Source: Alphaproteobacteria bacterium
Lineage (GTDB): Bacteria; Pseudomonadota; Alphaproteobacteria; Micavibrionales; UBA2020
DNA: 64,000 nucleotides
Assembly: GCA_025934695.1 (NCBI GenBank)
Contig: JAICWS010000002.1
Coordinates: 248,001 to 312,000, forward strand
Direction: 5' to 3'
Position 1 is the first letter of the stretch. Each line of letters opens with the position of its first letter. Positions 54,202 through 62,583 of the stretch are shown one piece after another. Position numbers and translations under genes: made by a program. The notes under the pieces are model-generated. The model was not told the origin of the DNA. It did not search any database and was given only the letters and a program-made list of their open reading frames with translations.

Positions 54202-55323
54202 ATGTACCTGAATGACGATCAGGAAGAACTGCTGGATGCCGTTTCAAACGGCAATACGCGCAAGGTCAACGCCCTTCTGAAAAAAGGGGTCGATCCCAAT
54301 TTCGAGGATGATTACCGCGGCACTTCGCCAGTGCTCGAAGCGATCCGGGGCGAAAGTCTCGCGATCCTCAAGGCGCTGGTCGGCGCAGGCGCCGACGTGA
54401 ATACCGGCAGAACGACCTGGGAACGGCCCCTTGATGTCGCCGACCGCCAGAACAGCGCGAAGATCATCGACTATCTTGAATCCGTCGGTGCGCAGTCCGC
54501 CGACGCACACCGGCTGACGCGTCAGCAGAAGGCGCTGATGGACGCCATCGACATGGGCGATACGCGCAAGGTGCGCGCGCTGCTCGACAAGGGGCTCGAC
54601 CCGGACTTCACGGACGACATGGAGGCGACGCCGCTCGACGCCGCGATCCATTTGGGGAGCGCGACCATGGTGCGCGACCTGGTCGACGCGGGCGCTGATG
54701 TGAACCGCGTTAATTCGTACAAGGAAGCGCCGCTCGATGTCGCGAAGCAGGCAGGCGAAACCGCAATCGCGCAGTACCTTGAATCGGAAGGCGCCGTCAC
54801 CGGCAAAACTGCGAAGCCCAGGCGCACCCAGCCCGCCCTGAAGAAGGGCCGCGGCAATTCGGTCGGCGTCCAGCAGGATTTCGACGACGATTACTATGAC
54901 GACGATAAATACTATTTCGGCGCCGACGAAGGCGCGGGCCGCAAGAACAGCGCGGGCAAGCCGCGCGTTACGCCCAAGACGGCGGCGATGCAGCAAAAAG
55001 GCGGCGACGCCATCCATGCCCCCGTGGTCAAGCCCAAGCCCGTCTTCCGCGAAGACACGCTCAAAGATATTTTCAACGCGCAGAAGTGGGTCGGCAAAAT
55101 AGACGAGATGGAAGAGCTCTGGAACGAGGTGCCCAAGCGCCTGCAGAAACATTTCGACTTCGCGGCGGCGCTGGCCGAAGCGCGCCGCGGCACGCTCAAG
55201 CAGAACGCGCCCAAGATCGTGCTGCAGAACCTGCATCCCCAATGCCCGCCGCAGCATGCCGCGAACGAAACCGAAGCGGCCCCGAAAGCGCCCAAACCGC
55301 CCGAGCCGCCGAAGCCGGTTTAA
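54202..55323 (+). CDS. Ankyrin-repeat protein I
   Basis: The 373-residue protein has two near-duplicate N-terminal blocks (SNGNTRKVNALLKKGVDPNF and DMGDTRKVRALLDKGLDPDF), so it arose by internal duplication of a two-repeat unit. A Tyr/Asp-rich stretch (DFDDDYYDDDKYYFGADE) and a basic linker follow. The C-terminal module, EELWNEVPKRLQKHFDFAAA then LAEARRGTLK, matches protein H. It ends in a Pro-rich tail (PKPPEPPKPV). No signal peptide. Confidence 0.83.
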   Translation: MYLNDDQEELLDAVSNGNTRKVNALLKKGVDPNFEDDYRGTSPVLEAIRGESLAILKALVGAGADVNTGRTTWERPLDVADRQNSAKIIDYLESVGAQSADAHRLTRQQKALMDAIDMGDTRKVRALLDKGLDPDFTDDMEATPLDAAIHLGSATMVRDLVDAGADVNRVNSYKEAPLDVAKQAGETAIAQYLESEGAVTGKTAKPRRTQPALKKGRGNSVGVQQDFDDDYYDDDKYYFGADEGAGRKNSAGKPRVTPKTAAMQQKGGDAIHAPVVKPKPVFREDTLKDIFNAQKWVGKIDEMEELWNEVPKRLQKHFDFAAALAEARRGTLKQNAPKIVLQNLHPQCPPQHAANETEAAPKAPKPPEPPKPV

Positions 55324-55376
55324 ACCGGGTCCTTGCTGGGAGGCATGGCATCTATAGATCACCCGGACTTCAGTCA

Positions 55377-55485
55377 CCCCGGATCTATTCCGGGGTCCAA
55401 AAGGCCGTCCGGCCGTCACATGAATCGAAAAATTGCCGTTATGTGACGCGCTGACGCGCTTTTGGATGCCGGAACAAGTCCGGCA
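55377..55485. repeat. Nested palindromic repeat element
   Basis: Four sets of inverted arms are nested: CCCCGGA (55377-55383)/TCCGGGG (55389-55395), TGCCGGA (55467-55473)/TCCGGCA (55479-55485), long-range TCCAAAAG (55396-55403)/CTTTTGGA (55459-55466), and a central GTCACAT (55415-55421)/ATGTGAC (55441-55447). It lies between two convergent ankyrin genes and could fold into a cruciform with two end hairpins. It resembles interspersed palindromes built around GTCACCCCGG / CCGGAACAAGTCCGG. Confidence 0.75.
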
Positions 55486-55514
55486 TGGGAATGTTCCAAA
55501 ATTGAAATCTGCCT

Positions 55515-56087
55515 TTAAGGCGACGGCGGCTTGGGGTGGCCGAAACCGCCGGGCGTCGGCTTGAACTTGTCGGGAAGCGCGAACATGCCGGTTTTGCCGC
55601 CGCGGCGGGTTACCTGCTGGATGACGTTCTCGTACTGCTCGACGCGGTTCTGCGCCTTGTCGACGGTGCTCTGGAACGAAAAGCGCGACGACAGCTTGCG
55701 GTCGAAATCCTGCTCGTAAAAGGCATGACTCAAAATCGCGTAGTCGAGCGGCGTATGCCCGTCGTCGTCCTTGGCGCGCACGTCGGCGCCCCTGTCGAGC
55801 AGGAAGGCCACGATCTCGCTCGCGCCCAGCAGGCAGGCGGCATGCAGCGGCGTGGCGCCCGTCGAATAAGGGACGCTGCCCATCATGCTCCCGAAAAATC
55901 CGCGGCGCGTGGTACGGGCATCAAGGCGCGCGCCGTCATCGAACAGTTTTTCGACCTGCGCCAGCTTGCCGGATTCGATCGCCTGGAAGAACATGTTCGT
56001 GCCCTGGCGGTTGGCCTGGTTGATGGCGATGCGGCGCTGGCGGGCCTTGGGGTCCTCGCCCGCTTTCCTGAAGACGTCCTTTGCCAT
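55515..56087 (-). CDS. Ankyrin-repeat protein J
   Basis: The 190-residue protein has a basic N-terminus (VFRKAGEDPKARQRRIAINQ), about three ankyrin repeats (ATPLHAACLLGASEIVAFLL, then DRGADVRAKDDDGHTPLDYA), and an unusual helical C-terminal part with FSFQSTVDKAQNRVEQYENV, ending in a Gly/Pro-rich tail. No signal peptide or Phe-x-Leu end. It is convergent with protein I across the palindromic element. Confidence 0.82.
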   Translation of the reverse strand: MAKDVFRKAGEDPKARQRRIAINQANRQGTNMFFQAIESGKLAQVEKLFDDGARLDARTTRRGFFGSMMGSVPYSTGATPLHAACLLGASEIVAFLLDRGADVRAKDDDGHTPLDYAILSHAFYEQDFDRKLSSRFSFQSTVDKAQNRVEQYENVIQQVTRRGGKTGMFALPDKFKPTPGGFGHPKPPSP

Positions 56088-56278
56088 GGCGGCGGCCTCT
56101 TCTAAAAAAACGCGATTGTAAAACGATGCTGGAAATATTTATGACCGCTGCCCAATTAATATGCAAGGCTTCCTCTGTGCGCGAATATGCGTTATGAAAA
56201 CCAAAGGGGGCGGTTTTCCTTGACCGGAATCACCGTTTTTGGTGAGTATGAAGCCCAAGAATTACAAGGAATAAGCCC

Positions 56279-56935
56279 ATGTCCGAGTTAATCCAGGAAG
56301 TCAACGACGAGCTGCGGCGCAAGGACCTGGAAAGGTTCTGGAAGGAAAACGGCAGCTGGATCATCGGCTGCATGGTTCTCGCTGTCGTCTTTACGGCCGC
56401 GATGAGCTGGTGGCGCCAGCATACCTACGAGCGCAACATGCGCGAAACCGCCGCGATGATCCAGGTCATCAAAAACGCCGACGTCGACAAGATGCTGGGC
56501 TTCGCGGCAGCGACCGACAAGGATCATGCGGTCGTCACGCGCTTCGCCGCCGCGGCCGTCTATGCCAAGCGCGGCGAGGCCGACAAGGCGGTCGCTATCT
56601 ATTCCGACATCGCCAACACGACTGGCGTCGATGCGACCTATCGCGATCTCGCCCGGCTGCTGAGCGCCAGTCAGCGCCTGACCACCGGCGACCCGGCGGC
56701 GCTGCACAAGGACCTGTCGGAATTGACGAAGCCGGGCGGAACCTGGCGCTTTTCCGCGCTGGAGCTCGAGGCGCTTCTCTATGCGCGCGAGAACAAGATG
56801 AAGGAAGCCGCCAACGACCTCGCCGAGATCGCGGGCGATTCCAACGCGCCGCAGGACCTGCGCATGCGCGCGTCCACCTTGCGCGAATTCTATATCGGCG
56901 CTGCCCCCGACGCCTCCAAAAAAGGCAAGTCTTAA
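56279..56935 (+). CDS. YfgM-like membrane-anchored TPR protein
   Basis: The 218-residue protein has a basic cytoplasmic N-terminus (VNDELRRKDLERFWKENGSW), one TM helix (residues 28-47, IIGCMVLAVVFTAAMSW) and a periplasmic tetratricopeptide domain. The architecture and the order yfgM-bamB-der are those of many proteobacteria. YfgM is an ancillary factor of the Sec/periplasmic chaperone network. Preceded by a stem-loop TCACC/GGTGA (56230-56245) and a TTGACC box (56220-56225). Confidence 0.85.
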   Translation: MSELIQEVNDELRRKDLERFWKENGSWIIGCMVLAVVFTAAMSWWRQHTYERNMRETAAMIQVIKNADVDKMLGFAAATDKDHAVVTRFAAAAVYAKRGEADKAVAIYSDIANTTGVDATYRDLARLLSASQRLTTGDPAALHKDLSELTKPGGTWRFSALELEALLYARENKMKEAANDLAEIAGDSNAPQDLRMRASTLREFYIGAAPDASKKGKS

Positions 56936-56942
56936 GAGAAGG

Positions 56943-58295
56943 ATGACGATGCCCATGACGCCTTTCCGGCGATACGCGCTTCCGGCGCTCCTCGTGCTTG
57001 CCGCCGTCAGCCTGTCCTCCTGCGACACGTTCAACACGCTGTTCACCGAGCACAAGGACCCGCCGCTGAAGGGCGAGCGCATTTCCGTTCTCCAGCTCCA
57101 GCGCGACCTCGTCGCGAACCCTGAGCTGAAAGACGCGCCGGTGCAGCTGCCGGAAATGTGGTCGAACCAGCTCTGGCCGCAGGCCGGCGGCTACCCGAAT
57201 CATGCGCCGGGCCACCTCGCGCTGGCTGACCATATCCGGCGCGTCTGGAGCGCCTCCATCGGTTCGGGCGCGAATGCCCGCACGCCGCTCACCGCGTCGC
57301 CCGTCGCGGCCGAAGGCCTCGTCTTCACGCTCGACACCGAAGGCGATGTGCGCGCCTTCGACATCAAAACCGGCAAAAACAAGTGGACGCAGTCGATCAT
57401 CCCCAAGGGCGAGCACGGCTCGGGCGCGCTCGGCGGCGGCATCGCCTATGACTCGGGCAAGATTTTCGCAACCAACGGCTTCAAGCAGCTCGTCGCCCTC
57501 AATGCTTCGAACGGCGCGATGGCCTGGAAGGCCGTCATCCCGACGCCCGCGCGCTCGGCGCCGACCGTGATGGACGGCAAGATTTACCTCATTACGCTCG
57601 ACAATCACCTGATCGTGCTGAACGCGAGCGATGGTTCGCTGCTTTGGACCTATAGCGGCGTCAGCGAAACCACCAACCTGCTGGGCTCCGCCTCGCCCGC
57701 CGCCGACCAGTCGCTGGTCGTGTTGCCGCTCTCCTCGGGCGAAATTTTCGGGCTGCGCCCTGAAAACGGCCAGGTCGCCTGGGAAGACAATCTCTCCGCC
57801 GTGCGCCGCACCGGCTCGCTCTCCTCGATCTCCGACATTCGCGGGCTGCCCGTTATCGACCAGGGCGTCGTCTATGCGGTGAGCTTCTCGGGCCGCATGG
57901 TGGCGCTGGATGAAGTGTCCGGCAACCGCATCTGGCAGCGCGAAATCGGCTCGGCGGAAATGCCCTGGGCCGCGGGCGACACCATCTTCATCATCACCGA
58001 CGAGCAGCAGGTCGCCGCGCTCACCCGCCAGCAGGGCGACATCCACTGGGTCTCGCAGCTGCCGCGCTACAAGGACAATGACAAGACCAAGCCCATCGTC
58101 TGGGCGGGCCCGGTGCTGGCCGGCAAGCGCCTCTTCGTCGTCAGCAACATGGGCGAGATGGATGAAATCAGCCCGCTGGACGGCAAGATTCTGTCCACCG
58201 AGCGTTTAGGCTCCGACACCAGCATCGCTCCCATCGTCGCGGATAATACGCTTCTCGTCCTGACGAACGATGGCGAACTTTCGGCGTGGCGTTGA
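56943..58295 (+). CDS. bamB: Outer membrane assembly lipoprotein BamB
   Basis: The 450-residue protein has a lipoprotein signal ending SLSSC (about residue 27) and a PQQ/WD-like beta-propeller with repeated blade signatures (DVRAFDIKTGKNKWTQSI, QLVALNASNGAMAWKAVI, HLIVLNASDGSLLWTYSG, EIFGLRPENGQVAWEDNL, RMVALDEVSGNRIWQREI). BamB is a scaffold of the BAM complex that inserts outer-membrane proteins. It lies between yfgM and der and starts 7 nt after yfgM. Confidence 0.92.
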   Translation: MTMPMTPFRRYALPALLVLAAVSLSSCDTFNTLFTEHKDPPLKGERISVLQLQRDLVANPELKDAPVQLPEMWSNQLWPQAGGYPNHAPGHLALADHIRRVWSASIGSGANARTPLTASPVAAEGLVFTLDTEGDVRAFDIKTGKNKWTQSIIPKGEHGSGALGGGIAYDSGKIFATNGFKQLVALNASNGAMAWKAVIPTPARSAPTVMDGKIYLITLDNHLIVLNASDGSLLWTYSGVSETTNLLGSASPAADQSLVVLPLSSGEIFGLRPENGQVAWEDNLSAVRRTGSLSSISDIRGLPVIDQGVVYAVSFSGRMVALDEVSGNRIWQREIGSAEMPWAAGDTIFIITDEQQVAALTRQQGDIHWVSQLPRYKDNDKTKPIVWAGPVLAGKRLFVVSNMGEMDEISPLDGKILSTERLGSDTSIAPIVADNTLLVLTNDGELSAWR

Positions 58296-58299
58296 CATC

Positions 58300-59721
58300 A
58301 TGACCTTCACCCTCGCCATCGTCGGCCGGCCCAACGTCGGCAAATCGACCCTGTTCAACCGCCTCGTTGGCAAGAAACTGGCGCTCGTCCATGATACGCC
58401 GGGCCTCACGCGCGACTGGCGCATGGCGGATGCCGATTTCCGCGGCCTCAAATTCCGCGTCGTCGATACGGCGGGACTCGAGGAAAGCTTCGATGCCTCC
58501 ATCGAGGGCCGCATGCGCAAGCAGACCGAGCGCGCGCTGGAAAAGGCCGATATGGCCATCCTCGTCGTCGACGCCCGCACCGGCATCACGCCGATGGACA
58601 AGCATTTCGCCGAATGGCTGCGCAAGCAGAAGATCAAATCCGCCCTCATCGTCAACAAATGCGAAAGCAGGGCCTCGCTCGACGGCATGTACGAGGCTTA
58701 CGAGCTGGGCCTGGGCGAGCCGCTTCCCATTTCCGCCGAGCATGGCCTTGGCATGGACGATCTTTATGACCTGATCGTCCCGCATCTGCGCGCGGCGGGC
58801 GGCATGCCGGAGCCCACGACCGAGGAAGAAGACATCGAAGCCTACTTCCAGAAATATCACGAAGGCGACGAAAAAGGCTTCGGCGACGAAGAAACGCCGG
58901 CGGAAGACCCCGAAAATCCCATCAAGGTCGCCATCGTCGGCCGCCCGAATGTGGGCAAGTCGACGCTCCTCAACGCGCTGGTCGGCGAAGAGCGCTCGAT
59001 GACGGGACCCGAGGCCGGCATCACCCGCGACGCCGTGCATGTCGACTGGGAGTTCGGCGGCCGGAAAATGCGCCTCGCCGATACGGCGGGCCTGCGCCGC
59101 AAGTCGAAGGTCGTCAATACCATCGAGCGCATGGCGGTCGACGACAGCCTGCGTGCGATCCGCCTGGCGCAGGTTGTCATCCTCGTCATCGACGCGGAAC
59201 TGGAATTCGAAAAGCAGGATCTCATCATCGCGGGGCATGTGGCCAACGAAGGCCGCGCGCTCGTCATCGCCGTCAACAAGTGGGACAAGGTCAAAGACCG
59301 CGAGGAAAAGCTGGCCGAGCTCAAAGACCAGCTCGAGCGCCATCTCGCCCAGGTGCGGGACGTGCCCATCGTCACGGTCTCGGCGCTCAGGGGCCAGCGC
59401 GTGGACAAGGTCATGGAAGCGGTGCTCGAGGTTTACGCGCTCTGGAACAAGCGCGTGCCGACCGGAAAGCTCAACCGCTGGCTGCGCGGCATGGAAAGCC
59501 AGAACCCCGCGCCGCTCAACCAGGGGCGCCAGAACCGCCTGCGCTATATCACGCAACTCAAGGCCCGCCCGCCCACCTTCGCCCTGTGGCTCTCGCGCCC
59601 CGACGTCTATCCGGAAACGCACGAGCGCTACATCATCAACGGGTTGCGCCGCGACTTCGGCCTGCCCGCCGTGCCGGTGCGCCTCGTGCTGAAGGCGTCG
59701 AAGAATCCTTACGTCGACTAG
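58300..59721 (+). CDS. der: Ribosome assembly GTPase Der (EngA)
   Basis: The 473-residue protein has two tandem G domains: first GRPNVGKST at residues 9-17 with DTPGLTRD and DTAGLEE, then GRPNVGKST near residue 212 with DTAGLRRKSK and the NKWD motif; the C-terminal KH-like domain ends RLVLKASKNPYVD. Between the G domains is an acidic linker. Der is needed for maturation of the large ribosomal subunit. Start at ATG 58300, four nt after bamB. Confidence 0.96.
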   Translation: MTFTLAIVGRPNVGKSTLFNRLVGKKLALVHDTPGLTRDWRMADADFRGLKFRVVDTAGLEESFDASIEGRMRKQTERALEKADMAILVVDARTGITPMDKHFAEWLRKQKIKSALIVNKCESRASLDGMYEAYELGLGEPLPISAEHGLGMDDLYDLIVPHLRAAGGMPEPTTEEEDIEAYFQKYHEGDEKGFGDEETPAEDPENPIKVAIVGRPNVGKSTLLNALVGEERSMTGPEAGITRDAVHVDWEFGGRKMRLADTAGLRRKSKVVNTIERMAVDDSLRAIRLAQVVILVIDAELEFEKQDLIIAGHVANEGRALVIAVNKWDKVKDREEKLAELKDQLERHLAQVRDVPIVTVSALRGQRVDKVMEAVLEVYALWNKRVPTGKLNRWLRGMESQNPAPLNQGRQNRLRYITQLKARPPTFALWLSRPDVYPETHERYIINGLRRDFGLPAVPVRLVLKASKNPYVD

Positions 59722-59722
59722 A

Positions 59723-60673
59723 TCAGCTCGTCTTCAGCGGAATGATGTTGTCCAGCCGGTGGTCGTCGATGCCGGCGGGTTCCTGGTGGATCAGCACCTC
59801 GGACTTGGGGAAGGCGTCGTAAAGGGACTTCTCGACTTCCTCGGTGATGGCATGGGCGCGGTTGAGCGAGAGGTTGCCGTCGACCTCCATGTGGAACTCG
59901 ATGAAGATACGCTCGCCCGTGTTGCGGGTGCGCAGGTCGTGCACGGCGGCGACATCCTTGTGCGCGCGCACGAGGTTGAGGATCTTCTCGCGGTCCTCGG
60001 CCGGAATTTCCTTGTCCATCAGGATGTCGAAGGACTCGCGCGTGATCGAATAGGAACCGTAAAGCAGCACCAGCGCGATGGCGGAGGCGAACATCGGGTC
60101 GTAATAGGGCCAGGGGCTGTAAAAGCTCAAGGCCATCGCCACGAAGACGCTCAAGTTCATCACCAGGTCGCCCTTATAGTGCAGGTGGTCGGCGGAAATC
60201 GCGATGGATTTGGTCTTTTTGATCACATACCACTGGAAGGCGATCAGCACGGCCGTCAGCACGATCGACAGCGTCATGACGTAAATGCCCACGTCCGCGT
60301 CATGCACATGGACGGGGGTGAAGAAGCGCCGGATCGACTCAAAAATCAGGAAGCAGGCGGCGCCGAAGATGAACACGGCCTGGGCCAGCGCGGAGAGCGC
60401 CTCGAGCTTGCCATGGCCGAAGCGGTGCTCCTCGTCGGCGGGCGTCGCCGCATGCATGACGGACATCATCGTGATGAAGGACGCGAAACCATCGAATGAT
60501 GAGTCCATCAGCGACGAGAGGATGGAAACCGAATCCGTGCGCAGGAAGGCCACGAACTTCACGGCGACAAGGATGATCGCGACGCCAAGGCTGGCGACCG
60601 ACGCCCAGCGCTTCAGGTTCAGCGCCTTCTTGTCGTCGAGATTGCCGTGGAGATAGGGGTTCGCGATGTTCAT
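59723..60673 (-). CDS. Cation diffusion facilitator (FieF-like)
   Basis: The 316-residue protein has about six TM helices and CDF signatures: SLMDSSFDGFASFIT (site A Asp pair), HRFGHGKLEALSALAQ, SISADHLHYKGDLVMNLSVF (H/D site), and a cytoplasmic C-terminal domain with DLRTRNTGERIFIEFHMEVD. Family members export Zn2+, Fe2+, Mn2+ or Cd2+ by proton antiport. It is the last gene of the radA-to-CDF run and begins 7 nt after the SDR gene. Confidence 0.88.
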   Translation of the reverse strand: MNIANPYLHGNLDDKKALNLKRWASVASLGVAIILVAVKFVAFLRTDSVSILSSLMDSSFDGFASFITMMSVMHAATPADEEHRFGHGKLEALSALAQAVFIFGAACFLIFESIRRFFTPVHVHDADVGIYVMTLSIVLTAVLIAFQWYVIKKTKSIAISADHLHYKGDLVMNLSVFVAMALSFYSPWPYYDPMFASAIALVLLYGSYSITRESFDILMDKEIPAEDREKILNLVRAHKDVAAVHDLRTRNTGERIFIEFHMEVDGNLSLNRAHAITEEVEKSLYDAFPKSEVLIHQEPAGIDDHRLDNIIPLKTS

Positions 60674-60680
60674 GGGGTTT

Positions 60681-61409
60681 TTACGCCGCCAGCACGATCT
60701 TGCCGGTTGCGGCGCAACCGGGCGCCGCCAGCTCGATGAATTTTTCCGTGATGGATTCGGGCGACGCTAAGACCGTCTTGTCTTCCGCCGGGAAGGCTTC
60801 GGCGCGCATCGCCGTGCGCACGACGCCGGGGTCGATGATATTGACTTTCAGGGGGCTATAGGCGGTTTCCGCCGCATAGGCGGCGACCATGCTTTCAAGG
60901 GCCGCCTTGCTGGCTGCATAGGCGCTCCAGAAGGGCGTCGCCATGTGCGCCGCGCCAGAGGTCACGAATATGGCGCGCCCCGCGTCCGAGCCGCGCAGGA
61001 ACGGATCGAGCGCGCGGATCAGGTGATAGTTGGCGAAGAAGTTCAGCTTGAACACGCCTTCATACAGCCGGGCATCCGACATGGCGACGGGGCTTAGAGG
61101 GCCCAGCATCGCGGCATTGCCGACCAGGATATCGAGGCGCTTGAACTTGTCGGCGATGGCGGGGGCGATCGCCTCGATCTTCTTGGTCTCGGCGAGGTCG
61201 AAGGGCATCAGCGTGGAGGTGCCGCCGCCCGCGCGGATCGCATCGTCGGTTTCTTCCAAAGCACCTTGGGTGCGGGCGAGCAGGATCACATGTGCGCCTT
61301 CGGCCGCGAAGGCTTTCGCCACGGCGGCGCCGATCCCGCGCGATGCACCCGTCACCAGGGCCACGCGATTGATGAGGCGCTTGCCGCCCTGTGAGGCCTG
61401 CTTTGTCAT
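60681..61409 (-). CDS. Short-chain dehydrogenase/reductase
   Basis: The 242-residue protein is a classical SDR: nucleotide-binding LVTGASRGIGAAVAKAF, NAAMLGP in place of the NNAG motif, and catalytic Y-A-A-S-K (WSAYAASKAALESMV) with a Ser in VTSGAAHM. NADP preference cannot be decided. Its ATG overlaps the stop of the preceding TM protein gene. In many alphaproteobacteria an SDR gene follows radA-cvpA-purF, and here purF is absent from that place. Confidence 0.88.
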   Translation of the reverse strand: MTKQASQGGKRLINRVALVTGASRGIGAAVAKAFAAEGAHVILLARTQGALEETDDAIRAGGGTSTLMPFDLAETKKIEAIAPAIADKFKRLDILVGNAAMLGPLSPVAMSDARLYEGVFKLNFFANYHLIRALDPFLRGSDAGRAIFVTSGAAHMATPFWSAYAASKAALESMVAAYAAETAYSPLKVNIIDPGVVRTAMRAEAFPAEDKTVLASPESITEKFIELAAPGCAATGKIVLAA

Positions 61410-61759
61410 GGGCTCTTGTCGCCATTGGTGATGAGACTGTCCAGTTTCGTGCGGTCGTCCTTCGGATAGCCCTGCTGCTTCATATCGGCGTTCGCGTCCG
61501 GCGCTTCAGGCGCGGCAGCCCCATGACGGCCGAGGACGGAAGAGGTTGCGGCGATCGCCGCGTCGCGCTCATGGTACACTTTGGCGACATAAGTGTTGTT
61601 GCGCACCGCGGGCGGGAGGTCCTTGCGGTCGAACAGCGTGATCACCGCCGCGAGCGTGCAAAGGCCCACGACGGCCCAAGTGAAGATGCGAGTGCGCACC
61701 GGGTGCGGTTTCGGCGCGGCTTGCTGCTTCTGGCGGGGATTAGGCTCCTGCCGCGTCAT
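61406..61759 (-). CDS. Single-TM hypothetical protein
   Basis: The 117-residue protein has a basic Pro/Gln-rich cytoplasmic N-terminus, one TM helix (residues 25-44, IFTWAVVGLCTLAAVITLF), and a polar periplasmic part ending TNGDKSP. No family recognised. It overlaps cvpA and the SDR gene by ATGA, so it is translated in the operon at the place where purF stands in related genomes. Confidence 0.65.
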   Translation of the reverse strand: MTRQEPNPRQKQQAAPKPHPVRTRIFTWAVVGLCTLAAVITLFDRKDLPPAVRNNTYVAKVYHERDAAIAATSSVLGRHGAAAPEAPDANADMKQQGYPKDDRTKLDSLITNGDKSP

Positions 61760-62580
61760 TGCGGGGGGCCTTTCTTTTCTTCCTGCTTCAGTTCGTCCTC
61801 AAGCTCTTTCTGGTCGCTGGAGCGCTGTCCCGCCATATCCGGGCCGCTGCTGTTCTGCGCGTTCGCGTCCTGCGTATTCGTTTCCTGCAACGCTGCCTTT
61901 CCCTTGGCTTCCATCTTCTGCGCGCGGTTCTGCAGCTTCTTCGCGATCTCGTCGCCGCGCTTCTGGATCATCTGCGTCATGCCGAGGTGGTCGTCCGCGA
62001 ACTCCACGGCCTTGTCGAGCACCGGGACCGAGACCGAATTCTTCGCCCAATCCGGCATCGGCTCCTTGTTGCCCTGGTAGTAATACCAGACCGGCAGGTA
62101 GAGGAGGAACACGACGATGAAGCCGCGCGCAAGACCGAAGCCCGCGCCCAGCAGCCGGTCGATAATGCCAAGCCCGGCTTCGGCGACCGCCCGGTTCAGG
62201 AAGAAGCCGATCAGCGACATGACGAAATAGATGAAGAAGAACACGGAGGCATAGGCGCAGATCTGCGCCAGGTGCTCATGCGCGATGATGCCGAGCGCGA
62301 GTTGCCCCTTGGCGAGCTGGGCGTCCGTGCCCTGCGCCGCCGCCGCCTTGGAAACGGCGGCTGCCGCCTGCTGGTCGGCAATCTTGCTGGCGTCGCTGTC
62401 GACGTGCAGCCATTTCTCGAACGGCGGGATCATCAAGGGACCGCCGATGTAGGACGCGCCCATGGCGGAGACCAGCGCCACGATGGTGAAGACTTCGCGG
62501 ATGATGCCGCGGAAATAGGCGATCAGCATGGACAGGAGCAGGATTATGCCGACGGTGATATCGAGCGCATCGGGGGTCAT
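61756..62580 (-). CDS. cvpA: CvpA-family membrane protein
   Basis: The 274-residue protein has a CvpA domain: N-terminal LDITVGIILLLSMLIAYFRG, then IIREVFTIVALVSAMGASYI, and later FVMSLIGFFLNRAVAEAGLG, then IIDRLLGAGFGLARGFIVVF. About four TM helices are followed by a long cytoplasmic or periplasmic Gln/Glu/Lys-rich tail (residues 195-274), longer than in typical 160-180-residue CvpA proteins. It is coupled to radA, a typical neighbour. Confidence 0.85.
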   Translation of the reverse strand: MTPDALDITVGIILLLSMLIAYFRGIIREVFTIVALVSAMGASYIGGPLMIPPFEKWLHVDSDASKIADQQAAAAVSKAAAAQGTDAQLAKGQLALGIIAHEHLAQICAYASVFFFIYFVMSLIGFFLNRAVAEAGLGIIDRLLGAGFGLARGFIVVFLLYLPVWYYYQGNKEPMPDWAKNSVSVPVLDKAVEFADDHLGMTQMIQKRGDEIAKKLQNRAQKMEAKGKAALQETNTQDANAQNSSGPDMAGQRSSDQKELEDELKQEEKKGPPQ

Positions 62581-62583
62581 GGC

